A stretch of 64,000 nt of DNA. Origin: Adiantum capillus-veneris (taxonomy: Eukaryota > Streptophyta > Polypodiopsida > Polypodiales > Pteridaceae). Below the pieces are notes generated by a model, which was given only the letters and a program-made list of their open reading frames with translations, made no database searches and was not told the origin of the DNA. Within the stretch, counting starts at the first letter, position 1; the number at the start of each line of letters is the position of its first letter. The position numbers were made by a program, and so were the translations under genes. The stretch lies in contig CM043952.1 of assembly GCA_014529385.2 (NCBI GenBank), positions 57,246,619 through 57,310,618 on the forward strand, read 5' to 3'. This document shows, one piece after another, positions 55,442 through 64,000 of this stretch.

Positions 55442-57351
55442 ACAATTGGGGTGAATATCTCCAAAATGTTATGTGGTGTAGACCACGACCCCATGACATA
55501 GCCCAATTAGAGATCATAGACAAGCCAAAGTTGAGCCGCACTGCAAGGAGGCGTCAAAACCAAGAGTTAGCTCGACAACACAAGAAAGCAGAAATGGAAG
55601 CACAAACCAAAGCACAACCAGAATCCACAGACTTGCATCCTGCACCAGAACATTTCAAATCTTACACCATAGGGGAAGCAAAGGTTGTGTACACAAAAGC
55701 CCAAAGAATACCTATCGATGGGAATAATGGAATCTATGATGGTCCGACAATAGTTAAAGAAATAGAATTAGCTGACCCCGGTGAAGAATCAAAACCTGTT
55801 TTTATTGCCCAAGACCTCACAGAAGTTGAAGAGGCGGTCCTCAAAGAGCTTCTCAAGGAATTCAAGGACGTATTCGCTTGGACATACCATGATATGAAAG
55901 GTGTTCCACCTTCTGTGGTCCAACATACAATCCCTATGATTAGCACTGCGAAGCCCGTACAACAAAGACCCTACCTGATGAATCCTAAGTACGCAAAGAT
56001 CATTCAAGAAGAGCTAGAAAAGCTTATCAAATGTGGGTTCATATATCCTATTGAACACTCTGAATGGGTGTCTCCAATAGTTATCGTGCCAAAAAAGAAT
56101 GGGAAACTCAGGGTGTGCGTGGACCTCAAAAAAGTTAATGCAGCTACTAGAAGAGACCATTACCCCCTACCATATTCCGAACATGTACTCGAAAGAGTTG
56201 CAGGCAAGGAATCTTATAGCTTTCTAGATGGGTACTGAGGCTACAACCAAATCACGATAGCGCTAGAGGACCAAGCTAAAACTGCCTTCATCACAGAATT
56301 TGGCGTGTTTGCATTTCGTGTGATGGCTTTTGGCTTAACAAATGCCCCTGCTACATTCCAACGATTAATAAACACTACTTTTAAAGAATATTTGAGAGAG
56401 TTTTGTGAAGCTTTTTTAGACGACCTTTGTGTTTACTCTTCTTGGAAAGAACATCTATCATGTTTGCGGAAGGTGTTTGAAAAGTGTAGGTTATATCGTA
56501 TCTCATTGAACCCATTCAAATGCCAATTTTGGGTCAAGCATGGAGTTATTTTAGGGCATATAGTATCCAAGAATGGTATCTCAACCGATGAGAGCAAAAT
56601 TAAAGTGATTCTAGAGTTACCACCACCAACCAATTACAAGGGAGTTCAAAGGTTCATGGGACACGTGGGTTATTATCGACGGTTTATTTTATTTTTCGCT
56701 GAGATAGCACGTCCTTTGTACAAGCTTCTCATTGAATTTAAATGGACTGAAGAGTGTGACCAGGCCTATGAACAATTGAAGAAAACACTAGCAAGTGCTC
56801 CGATTTTAAGGACACCTAACTGGGATGTCATTTTCCATGTGCATATTGATGCATCAAACTTTGCTATTGGGTGTGTTCTCACTCAACCAGGAGAACATAA
56901 ATTGGACTATCCCATTAGCTTTGCAAGCCGTCAATTGAACGATGCTGAAAGGAACTACACCACTACAGAGCGAGAAGGTTTGGCAATGGTTTATGCAGTA
57001 AAGAAATTTCGCTACTACCTTCTGGCAAACAAGTTTGTATTTTATGTGGACCATCAAGCGTTGCTGTATCTGGTAAACAAGCCATGGTTGTTAATTCTTC
57101 TGGAGTTTGATTTCACGATTGTAGTGAGACCCGGTAAAAGGCACGTCATGGTTGATCATTTGTCTCGCATACCCAATGGTGAAGCCCCTACAAGAGTGGA
57201 TGATGAATTACCCGATACTTCCCTATTCATAGTTGAGACTATGCCTGAATGGAGTGAGAACATTGTTAACTTTTTAGTTAATGGTTTTCCACCCAAGGAA
57301 CTTCGTAAGGATATCGCTTGAAGGCTAGTAAAATAATGTGAACCCTATTGT
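55435..57351 (+). pseudogene. Gy2 reverse transcriptase and RNase H
   Basis: Frame 55435-56238 has the pre-RT linker and the RT start (EWVSPIVIVPKKNGKLRVCV). A TGA at 56236-56238 breaks it within the FLDGYSGYNQI-type motif. The same frame continues at 56239 and, from 56305, has MAFGLTNAPATFQRL, the catalytic FLDDLC (Asp codons from 56419), GHIVSKNGI, the connection (MGHVGYYRRFI) and gypsy RNase H (HIDASNFAIGCVLTQ, NYTTTEREGLAMVYAVKKFR). TGA at 57319 and TAA at 57334 then separate it from integrase in the same frame. There is no second RNase H, unlike Gy1. Confidence 0.92.
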
Positions 57352-59361
57352 TTGATTGCCGGAACTCTGTATAGATTAGGCAAGGATGATATTCTTAGGC
57401 GTTGTGCCCGCGAGGATAAATATTTGTATATCTTGCAAGAAGCACATATGGGCATAGCAGGAGGACATTTTTCAGGAGATCTGACTGCTAGAAAGGTGCT
57501 GCAATCAGGCTATTGGTGGCCAACTTTATTTAAGGATGCATCACTTTTTACAAAAGGGTGTGATGAGTGCCAACGTTACAAGACCACACAGTGCAAAGAC
57601 AGAATGCCCTTACATCCTATTAAAGTAACCCAACCATTTGAAAAATGGGGCTTAGACTTTGTAGGTCCAATTAGTCCCGCAGCTCGCAACACTCAATCTC
57701 GATATATTCTAGTTGCTACGGACTATGTAACAAAGTGGGCTGAAGCTAAGGCTTCACAAAAAGCTGACGCGAGGACAACAGCTAAGTTTATTTTTGAGAA
57801 CATTATCACAAGATTTGGTTGCCCTTTTGAAATTGTTAGTGATAATAGTACCCATTTTATAAATGAGGTAATAAGAGAGCTTACCACGACCTTTATGATA
57901 TCCCACCATAAGTCTACACCTTATTACCCGCAAGCTAATGGACAAGCCGAGAGCACCAACAAGACTCTAATCTCTATTTTAACCAAGACGGTAGAAGCTC
58001 ATCGCACTGATTGGGATTTGAAGTTGACATCTTCTCTATGGGCTTATCGTACTGCTTATAAAGTGGCTATTAATTGTACGCCATTCAAAATGGTATACGG
58101 CCAAGAAGCGGTTATGCCTTGGGAGTTTGTCATTCCTAGTCTTAGGGTAGCTTCGCAAGAAGGATGGAATGGTAACCCCTTAACCGAGCGTTTGTATATC
58201 TTAGAAAAACTAAACGAAGAGAGACAGTTGGCTATGCAAAATGCTCTTGTGGAAAAGGATAGGAGAAAGAAGTGGTTTGATCGCCATGTGAAGGACAAGG
58301 ACATCAAAGTTGGTGATAAAGTCCTTATGTGTGGAGTACGTAAAGAGAAGAATAAGTTGAAATATGCTGGTAAAGGACCATATAGAGTATGTGAAATTAC
58401 CCCACAAGGTACCCTTCGTGTGGAAACTCTTGATGGAGTTGAAACCATTGGATTCCTCAATGGGAGTAAATTCAAAAGATATTATGATCCTTTAAGCCAA
58501 GAAGAACTACGGGCCATTCATCAAAAAAAGGCCACCAAAGCACAAACCGAGTTAAACAAGATACAAGCTCAAGCTGAGGCTAAGGAGCGACAACAACGTA
58601 TAAGACAAAAACGAGAGGCTAACCTTGGAGTCACAAATGCATTCCACGTGGAAATCGAAGAGGATGGGTTGGACTCTGACACACCTCTACGATACCCCAT
58701 TGAGTTAAATAGTGCCTATGGAAAAGTGCTATATAACGCCTTATTGGACACGGGTGCTAAATATAATCTGCTATCCTATGGGGTGTGGTGTCAGTTAGGG
58801 AAGCCACCTCTTTCTGAGAGTATTATCCAAGTCAAGGGTGTCAACAAGAAAAAAACTACGGTTTTTGGAATCTGGCACACTTCTATTAGTTATGACAATG
58901 GAATTGTAGCTCAAGACTTTTTGGTCATGCCTACTGGAACTATGGAGGGTAATATAAACCTAGGTCGCACGTGGATGATAGCCACCAAATGCACTATTGA
59001 TTGGGGGACTGGGGGTGTTACAACGCAAAAACCAACTCTTAGCCCTACCACTCAAGCCATAGTCCCTGAGATATTGCCTAAGGAAATAAAACCAAAGACA
59101 TTGCATGTCCAGGAGGTTGAACCATACGTCTCCATAGCCCAACTCTCTAGAGCTTCAACTGATGTAGTTGAAAGAAAGCTTGAGACACACAAGAACCATC
59201 CTAATATAGCAGAGAAAACATACAAGTGGGTCCCTAAAGCCTCTGTAGTGAGCATGGTTGATGCAAAAAAACGGAAACCTAGTAAGAACCGTCCCACTCA
59301 CTCCAAGAAATGTAAAGAAACGCTGCGTTGGATTCCTAAACGACTATTGGAAGCCCAATGA
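57352..59361 (+). CDS. Gy2 integrase fused to a C-terminal retropepsin-like protease
   Basis: An uninterrupted frame of 669 residues. Integrase has an HHCC finger (CDECQRYKTTQC), the triad Asp102 (WGLDFVGPI), Asp164 (VSDNSTHF) and Glu200 (NGQAESTN) with 35 residues between the last two, and a GPY/F-type C-terminus (KVGDKVLMCG, YAGKGPYRV). A glutamine- and lysine-rich linker (about 385-430) follows, then ALLDTGAKYNLLSYGVW with Asp466, then AQDFLVMPTGTMEGN and LGRTWM...CTIDW near 538-550. These are the active-site loop and the C-terminal signature of retropepsins. The lysine-rich tail continues past a TGA. Integrase inserts the cDNA; the protease would cut the polyprotein. Protease after integrase is not the usual gypsy order. 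Confidence 0.85.
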   Translation: MIAGTLYRLGKDDILRRCAREDKYLYILQEAHMGIAGGHFSGDLTARKVLQSGYWWPTLFKDASLFTKGCDECQRYKTTQCKDRMPLHPIKVTQPFEKWGLDFVGPISPAARNTQSRYILVATDYVTKWAEAKASQKADARTTAKFIFENIITRFGCPFEIVSDNSTHFINEVIRELTTTFMISHHKSTPYYPQANGQAESTNKTLISILTKTVEAHRTDWDLKLTSSLWAYRTAYKVAINCTPFKMVYGQEAVMPWEFVIPSLRVASQEGWNGNPLTERLYILEKLNEERQLAMQNALVEKDRRKKWFDRHVKDKDIKVGDKVLMCGVRKEKNKLKYAGKGPYRVCEITPQGTLRVETLDGVETIGFLNGSKFKRYYDPLSQEELRAIHQKKATKAQTELNKIQAQAEAKERQQRIRQKREANLGVTNAFHVEIEEDGLDSDTPLRYPIELNSAYGKVLYNALLDTGAKYNLLSYGVWCQLGKPPLSESIIQVKGVNKKKTTVFGIWHTSISYDNGIVAQDFLVMPTGTMEGNINLGRTWMIATKCTIDWGTGGVTTQKPTLSPTTQAIVPEILPKEIKPKTLHVQEVEPYVSIAQLSRASTDVVERKLETHKNHPNIAEKTYKWVPKASVVSMVDAKKRKPSKNRPTHSKKCKETLRWIPKRLLEAQ

Positions 59362-59862
59362 TACTATGAAGGAAATGATCAAATCTGGGTGCCCAAACGT
59401 AAAGTGTACTCTAACCTGTCACCTAGCCCATGTAAACCCAATCCTGTGGCTCCAAAACAAATTGAAAATCGCGGAAAAGAAAAAATCATGGAATGTTACA
59501 CACCCGATCTAGAGCTAGTTTGGGTACCAAAGAAAGAACGATTTGTTCCACCTAGCTCAGGAATAGGGAAATCAAATGAAGCTTCTTGCTCTTCATGTAG
59601 TTCCTATACGCAAATAAAAGCTTCGACACAACCTCCACCTACCACTGTACATATCCATACAAGCACGAAAGAGTTTGCACCTCCCGGGGTAAGTTCACCA
59701 CCTACAACAACGTTGCGAATAAAATCATGGGAGAGTACCTTACCACCCTTGCAACTAGATGAAACGCATAGGGCGGTCGAAAACTATTGGTTAAAACCTT
59801 CACCCATAACAACTTGGAACAATTGGTTTCAAAAGGTGACGACCTCATTCCAAAAGGTATGA
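59362..59862 (+). pseudogene. Gy2 pol tail with W(V/I)PK motifs, behind an in-frame TGA
   Basis: The pol frame continues after the TGA (59359-59361) for 166 codons to TGA at 59860-59862. The tail is serine-, proline- and threonine-rich. It holds two of four W(V/I)PK motifs (Trp codons at 59386 and 59521; the other two, at 59227 and 59329, lie just before the stop). Continuity of the motif series across the TGA shows that the tail was part of the same protein. No known domain is seen. Confidence 0.6.
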
Positions 59863-59867
59863 TCTAC

Positions 59868-59972
59868 CCAAGGAAGGGGGGAGTGTTTGCTAACATCAAT
59901 CATTCACTCGCTCCCCTCTCAACCTTCCTCCCTGACCTCTCAATTCCAATCTTAGGGAATGTATATATATAG
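59868..59972 (+). promoter_or_regulatory. Internal polypurine tract and TATA box before the accessory ORF
   Basis: aaggaaggggggag (about 59870-59883) resembles the true Gy2 polypurine tract and is followed by tgtttgctaac, an LTR-like TG start. A TATA box, tgtatatatatagcc (59961-59975), lies 160 bp before the accessory start codon. This could be an internal promoter for a separate mRNA, a central polypurine tract, or a relic LTR. Positions 59976-60133 would then be the 5' leader. Confidence 0.55.
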
Positions 59973-60133
59973 CCTTATACTCACCAAAAACAAAAATAGT
60001 AAAGAGCAAGAGCGACTAGCAACGAGAGAGCACCCTATCAGATCTTACATATAAGTCCAAATTCACCGTGTCAATTCAAGCAACACACAAAAACAACTCT
60101 TATGTTTTAAAGGCCTAACCAAATCTGTCTGTC

Positions 60134-60565
60134 TTGTCAGAAATGGCTACTTCACCAGAGGCATGCACTTCTATTTTTTATGAAAGGTACCCTTTGTCTT
60201 TTCCTCAAGTGTTCTATGTATGCTACCCTATACTTTCTTGCGAATGGGATTTGATAGAGAGCCTTGCATGTGAGAGAAATTTTGAGGAGTTAGAATGGCT
60301 GATACATCTATGGCTAACTAGTGATCCCTACCCAGTAGCGAATGTGTCTCCAATGGCACATGCTTATTCTTTTGCACAAGATGAGTATCCACGCATCGCG
60401 AGGTTCTTGATTAGCATGCTTGCACAAGAGGATGATGAAGAGGAACTAATAGAGACCGAGGAAGACTATGTCCTCACGGACAACGATTTTATTTATCTAG
60501 ATGATGAGGATAGAGGCCTAGCCTTAGGGTGGCCACCCGGTTTATATAATATCCTCTTTCCTTGA
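60134..60565 (+). CDS. Gy2 accessory acidic ORF, conserved in the family
   Basis: An open frame of 143 residues beginning MSEMATSPEACTSIFYERYP; the Met at 60143 is an alternative start. Aromatic- and leucine-rich N-terminal half, then a strongly acidic stretch (QEDDEEELIETEEDYVLTD) and a C-terminal signature DFIYLDDEDRGLALG...GLYNILFP. Homologous frames exist downstream of pol in Gy4 (21417-21755) and Gy3 (18702-18806). There is no signal peptide, membrane segment or zinc motif, so it is not an env-like protein. Its position, own TATA box and intact frame in a copy with broken gag suggest a separately expressed protein. Function is unknown. Confidence 0.7.
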   Translation: MSEMATSPEACTSIFYERYPLSFPQVFYVCYPILSCEWDLIESLACERNFEELEWLIHLWLTSDPYPVANVSPMAHAYSFAQDEYPRIARFLISMLAQEDDEEELIETEEDYVLTDNDFIYLDDEDRGLALGWPPGLYNILFP

Positions 60566-61776
60566 TTCTAAAAGGGGTGACAAATAGGTAGGTTAGGGGT
60601 CTAGATTGTGTTTTGAGTTTGTTTTTTAGGAGTTTTAATTTTTCACACTGACATGCCTCCTAGAGGTATAGTGCCTATTTTTGGATGTGTTAGGTAGGAC
60701 TTATATGGATCTCCATCCACATGGCTGAGGATATCTGCTTCAACGAAATGAGCCACTCCATACCTCCACGTGTACTACTTTCCATGATTCATGTTGGTGG
60801 ATATGTGTAATTGCTAATAATGATTTTTCATTCTTTGTTTGAGTGCAATAGTTATGATTGTTATCTGCCATTATAGATGTATAAATTTGTCTTTGCTTAA
60901 GTTGATTGAACTCCAGTTTAATCTTATGGATGAGCCTGGAGATTAGGAGACCGTGACTTTAGGTTAACTCATTTACTTGACCACTAGGCCTAGCTAATAA
61001 AATTATCCGAGTATTTGAGACCTTAGGAATGTTTTAGGCAGAGAAAGGCTTGCTCACTCAAACAACAAAAAACACTAGTGCGAATACCAAGGAAATGGAA
61101 GCAAAAAAAAAAAAAAAAACATAAGTGCCACCAATGAAAAATCTTACGCTGGAAGAGAAATCCTGGCTTGAATTGGTACTTCACTCACATGTATTGTCTA
61201 TGGTACTAGAGCCCTAGAGGTTCCTAGTGTGGGCGCTTTCCCTTGAGAAGCAAAAAACCCCGGACATACAAAATAAGCACACACGTCACATGATTGTGAC
61301 CCAAAGTAAAAAAGTATTAAAAAAAATAATAATAAATTAAAAGACTTCCATTGAGTTTACAGTTAACATTTCAAGCTTTTGTTTGCAGTTGTGAGAGCAA
61401 GTTGGCTAATCAAAGCTGAAAAGCATAATTAGGGAATCTTGCATTTAGATAATCTTCTTAGCTTAGCTAGTACTAGAGTAGTTGTTTTAACCTTAGTCAT
61501 AGCTAAGTAATTGATAGACTCACCCATAAGCTCAAAACTCTTGATTAATTAATTTACTCAAAGTGCAATTTATTTGTCCTTAATGGCAGTCTAACATTTC
61601 ATAAATCTTGCATTTACTCATTTCCACATGTACTTTACATTCCCCTCATGATTTATGGCAATATAATTCCGCTTGCTAAAACAGTGACTTTGCCTTACAG
61701 ATTCAAATCTAGATGCTCTACAACATGGACATACCAAGCTTCAACTCAATAGCTTCCGAGGACGGAATCTACATCA
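60566..61776 (+). other. Gy2 3' untranslated region
   Basis: Noncoding. The block 61193-61260 (gtactagagccctagaggtt, then cctagtgtgggcgctttc) is conserved in Gy3. A/T runs lie at about 61107-61123 and 61315-61340. Confidence 0.75.
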
Positions 61777-61790
61777 GGAAGGGGGGCAAT
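61777..61790 (+). promoter_or_regulatory. Gy2 polypurine tract
   Basis: aggaaggggggcaa lies immediately before the 3' LTR and matches the Gy3 tract. Confidence 0.85.
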
Positions 61791-62378
61791 GTTAACCCTC
61801 GTGGCTCACGGGCACCCTATCGCCTACGACGGACACTGTAACCGTATTATTTATTTAAGTAGAGTCAAGCACCGGGCTTGTCGGTCCAATAGGGAAAGGA
61901 GTGATCGCCGATGAGAGGCGCACTCTAACACGAACATGCTAGGGTTAGTTGGCTAAGCATGGGCGCCCAAGTGTGAATGGGGTGAGCTCACATAAAAGCC
62001 AATTAAACCTAAAATTGAGTCATTCTCTCATTGTGCAATAGAAGCTGCTCTTGCTCCATCTCCACCTTCTCCTTCACCATCTCCTTGTGTGTGTGCGTGT
62101 GAGAGAGAGAGAGAGAGAGAGAGAGATTGTGAGAGTGTGTGTGCGATCGAGCATTGCGGCGGCACGACGGCGGCGAGGCGGTTGAGCATGGCGTAGCGGC
62201 GTCTCCCTCTTCTTCGCGGCGAGGAATCCTCTACGGCAGGAGCATAAGGCGGTGAGTGACACACCATTGCCCTCTTTGAGCTTACTAGTTAAACTAGTTG
62301 TGTGCTTGGAACCGTCTGCGGCTCGTACACGGTGTATCGGCAAGTCCCTTGCTTTGACAGTGCGGCAAGGAGCGCACA
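61791..62378 (+). repeat. Gy2 3' LTR (588 bp)
   Basis: Near-identical to 50033-50640. It is shorter mainly in the GT/GA tract (62085-62127) and lacks a few bases near 61900. Confidence 0.93.
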
Positions 62379-62383
62379 GTAAT

Positions 62384-64000
62384 ATTTTTGTCTTTCTTGG
62401 TCAATGCCTATATTCATGGGTGCAACATAAGTACACACCCACATCTACATGACAGTGCATGTAGATCGAGGAAAAACCCTAATACATAACAGTCTATCCT
62501 AAAACTCCTATAGGTCAAACTAAGCCTCTAACCCTTAACTGAAACGAAATCAAGTGGAAATGGCCAAATGTTGTCCTAATCCAATTTAGAGCGGCTTAAA
62601 CTAAGCGGCTTTACACAACACACCCTAACCGTCTAAACACGACCATCTATTAGCGGCCACACTAAAAGTCGCTAGCCCTAATTGTCTAAACCATAAGTTG
62701 TCTTTGTACGGCTAACCCTAATCAGCCAAACCATTTGCCACCAGACCTAATCAAGAAAACAACAACGTCTTTCCATGTTCAGTCCTAATTAGCCAAACCA
62801 AAAGCAGATAACAATGTAGCTTAACTACCTCACAGTCTCTAGCCATGCCCAATCCCCGCACACCTCAGTCTGGAGGTGCACGAAGATCAAGACCACTGGG
62901 TAATACTTTCATCTTTATTTGTCAATGCTTATATTCATGGGTGTGACATAAGTACACACACACGTTACATGACATTGCATGTAGATCGAGGACAAACCCT
63001 AATACATAACAATCTATCCAAAAACTCTTATTGGTCAAATTGTTCGAACACGGCCATCTATTACTGGCCAAACCAAACGCCGCTAACCCTAAGTGGCTAG
63101 CCGTAATAGAGAAATGGCCAAATGCTATCCTAATTCAATTTAGAGCGGCTTAACCTAAGCGGCTTTATACAACGTATCTTAACCATCAGTACACGGTGCA
63201 CCATCTATTAGCGGCCAAACCAAAATCCGTTAACCCTAAGCAGCTAGTCCTAAGCAGATTGAAATGGCCAAACGCTACACCAATCCAATTTTCAGTGGCC
63301 AAACCTAAGCGGCTTTACGCAGCCTACCCTAACACTCCAAATATGGCCATCTATTAGCAACCAAACAAAAAGACGTTGACCCTAAGCTAGTTTTAAGTGA
63401 TAAACATTGTCCTAATCCAATTTGGAGCTGCCTAACCTAAGCACCTTTACACAACCTATCTTTATTATTTAAACATTGTCATCTATTAGAGGCCAAACAC
63501 TAAGCTGCTAACCCTAAGTGGCTAGCCCGACCCCTCAGGGGGGTCACTATGTATAAATTGTGTATATCACCTACATTCAAGGACTATTTCTAAAACTCCT
63601 TATCTATGAATTTTTGAAAAATAAAATACACCCTTTTCCTATTCAATCTGTAAATTTTTTTTCCAACTTCATTATATGATACCCTTCTGTATGTGAAAAT
63701 GTGAGAAAAAGTAAAATTTAATAACCCCTTTTGCTGCACTCACGTGATAGTCCAAACACGGTCATTTATTAGCGGCCAAACCAGAAGCCGGTAACCTCAA
63801 GCCGCTAACCCTAAGAGGCTAGCCTTGAGCAAATTGAAATGGTCAAACACTACCATAATCTGACTTAGAGTGGCCTAACCTAAGTGGCTTTATGCAGCCT
63901 ACCCTAATTGTCCAAACACAACCATCTATTAGTGGTCAAACCCTAAGCTGCTAACCCTAACCAACTTTATGCGACCTACCCTATGCGCGTCTATCGCACG
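62384..64000. repeat. Degenerate satellite with CTAACCCTAA words, right flank of Gy2
   Basis: The anchor ccatctattagcggcc (variants) occurs at 62643, 63054, 63201, 63347, 63479, 63762 and 63922; simple spacings are 132-160 bp, larger ones contain inserted DNA. Units share agcggcttaacctaagcggc, gctaaccctaag and tcctaatccaattt-like words. The copy at 62850-62935 is the uninterrupted counterpart of the Gy2 insertion site. A non-satellite patch lies at about 63540-63750. There are no genes, and the array runs off the window end. Confidence 0.8.

Larger units (their letters stand above)
50033..62378 (+). mobile_element. Gy2: Ty3/gypsy element with permuted protease and accessory ORF
   Basis: LTRs lie at 50033-50640 and 61791-62378, both TGTTAACC...GCACA. 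A perfect 5 bp duplication gtaat lies at 50028-50032 and 62379-62383. The primer site and polypurine tract are in place. The order is gag, RT, RNase H, integrase, protease-like domain, W(V/I)PK tail, internal polypurine tract with TATA box, accessory acidic ORF and 3' region. LTRs differ by about eleven substitutions in about 575 aligned bases plus microsatellite length, by eye about 2 percent. Several stops and shifts in gag and RT make this copy non-autonomous, while integrase-protease and the accessory ORF remain open. Confidence 0.93.

Noticed and set aside
60134..60565. Env-like protein in Gy2
   Set aside because: No signal peptide, no hydrophobic membrane segment, no coiled coil; the protein is small and acidic.
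62384..64000. CRISPR array
   Set aside because: The repeats are degenerate and about 150 bp long with no unique spacers, and the window is eukaryotic. It is a satellite.

Overview
The window looks like transposable-element-dominated nuclear DNA of a land plant. I recognise no complete conserved host gene on either strand. Reverse transcriptases of the Ty3/gypsy and Ty1/copia types, a CACTA (En/Spm) transposase relic, a Helitron that carries RPA1, GT-AG introns, and long compound (CT)n(CA)n tracts all fit a large plant genome. I cannot name the species from sequence alone.

Layout. Positions 1-14115 hold a degenerate minus-strand Helitron-like element. It encodes an HUH replication initiator, a PIF1-type helicase and a C-terminal endonuclease/exonuclease/phosphatase domain, with a spliced RPA1-like gene on its 5' side. 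Copies of a 1.1 kb repeat lie on both sides of it. Positions 14116-15612 are unassigned DNA ending in a fold-back repeat. Positions 15613-47241 form a nest of insertions. A minus-strand copia element (about 15613-16534 and 42814-47241) was split by a minus-strand gypsy element, here called Gy3 (16540-42808, target duplication AACAT). The right LTR of Gy3 was in turn split by a younger plus-strand gypsy element, Gy1 (33882-42617, target duplication ACGG). Inside Gy3 sit pol remnants of another related gypsy copy (Gy4, 21417-24583) and an unidentified plus-strand retroelement tail (25828-27047). Exons of an unidentified spliced gene lie between two copia pieces (44111-45110). A CACTA transposase relic follows (47730-49621). 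A complete plus-strand gypsy element, Gy2 (50033-62378, target duplication GTAAT), sits in a degenerate satellite of roughly 150 bp period that runs to the end of the window.

How the parts work together. Gy1 has the usual order gag-protease-RT-RNase H-integrase, plus a second RNase H. Its LTRs are nearly identical, so it inserted recently. It carries an in-frame stop between protease and RT, and Asn in place of the second catalytic Asp of integrase. Gy2, Gy3 and Gy4 are one family. They share a long gag starting MHLRSG-like; Gy2 and Gy3, the copies with recognisable LTRs, also share the TGGCGCC primer site and LTR sequence. All three carry a small acidic accessory ORF downstream of pol.

Most unusual system. 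In Gy2 the canonical protease between gag and RT is missing. A retropepsin-like domain is instead fused in frame after integrase, followed by a tail with four W(V/I)PK motifs. Behind that comes a second polypurine tract with a TATA box, and then the acidic accessory ORF. This permuted gag-RT-RH-IN-PR layout with a separately promoted accessory gene is the best candidate here for something undescribed.
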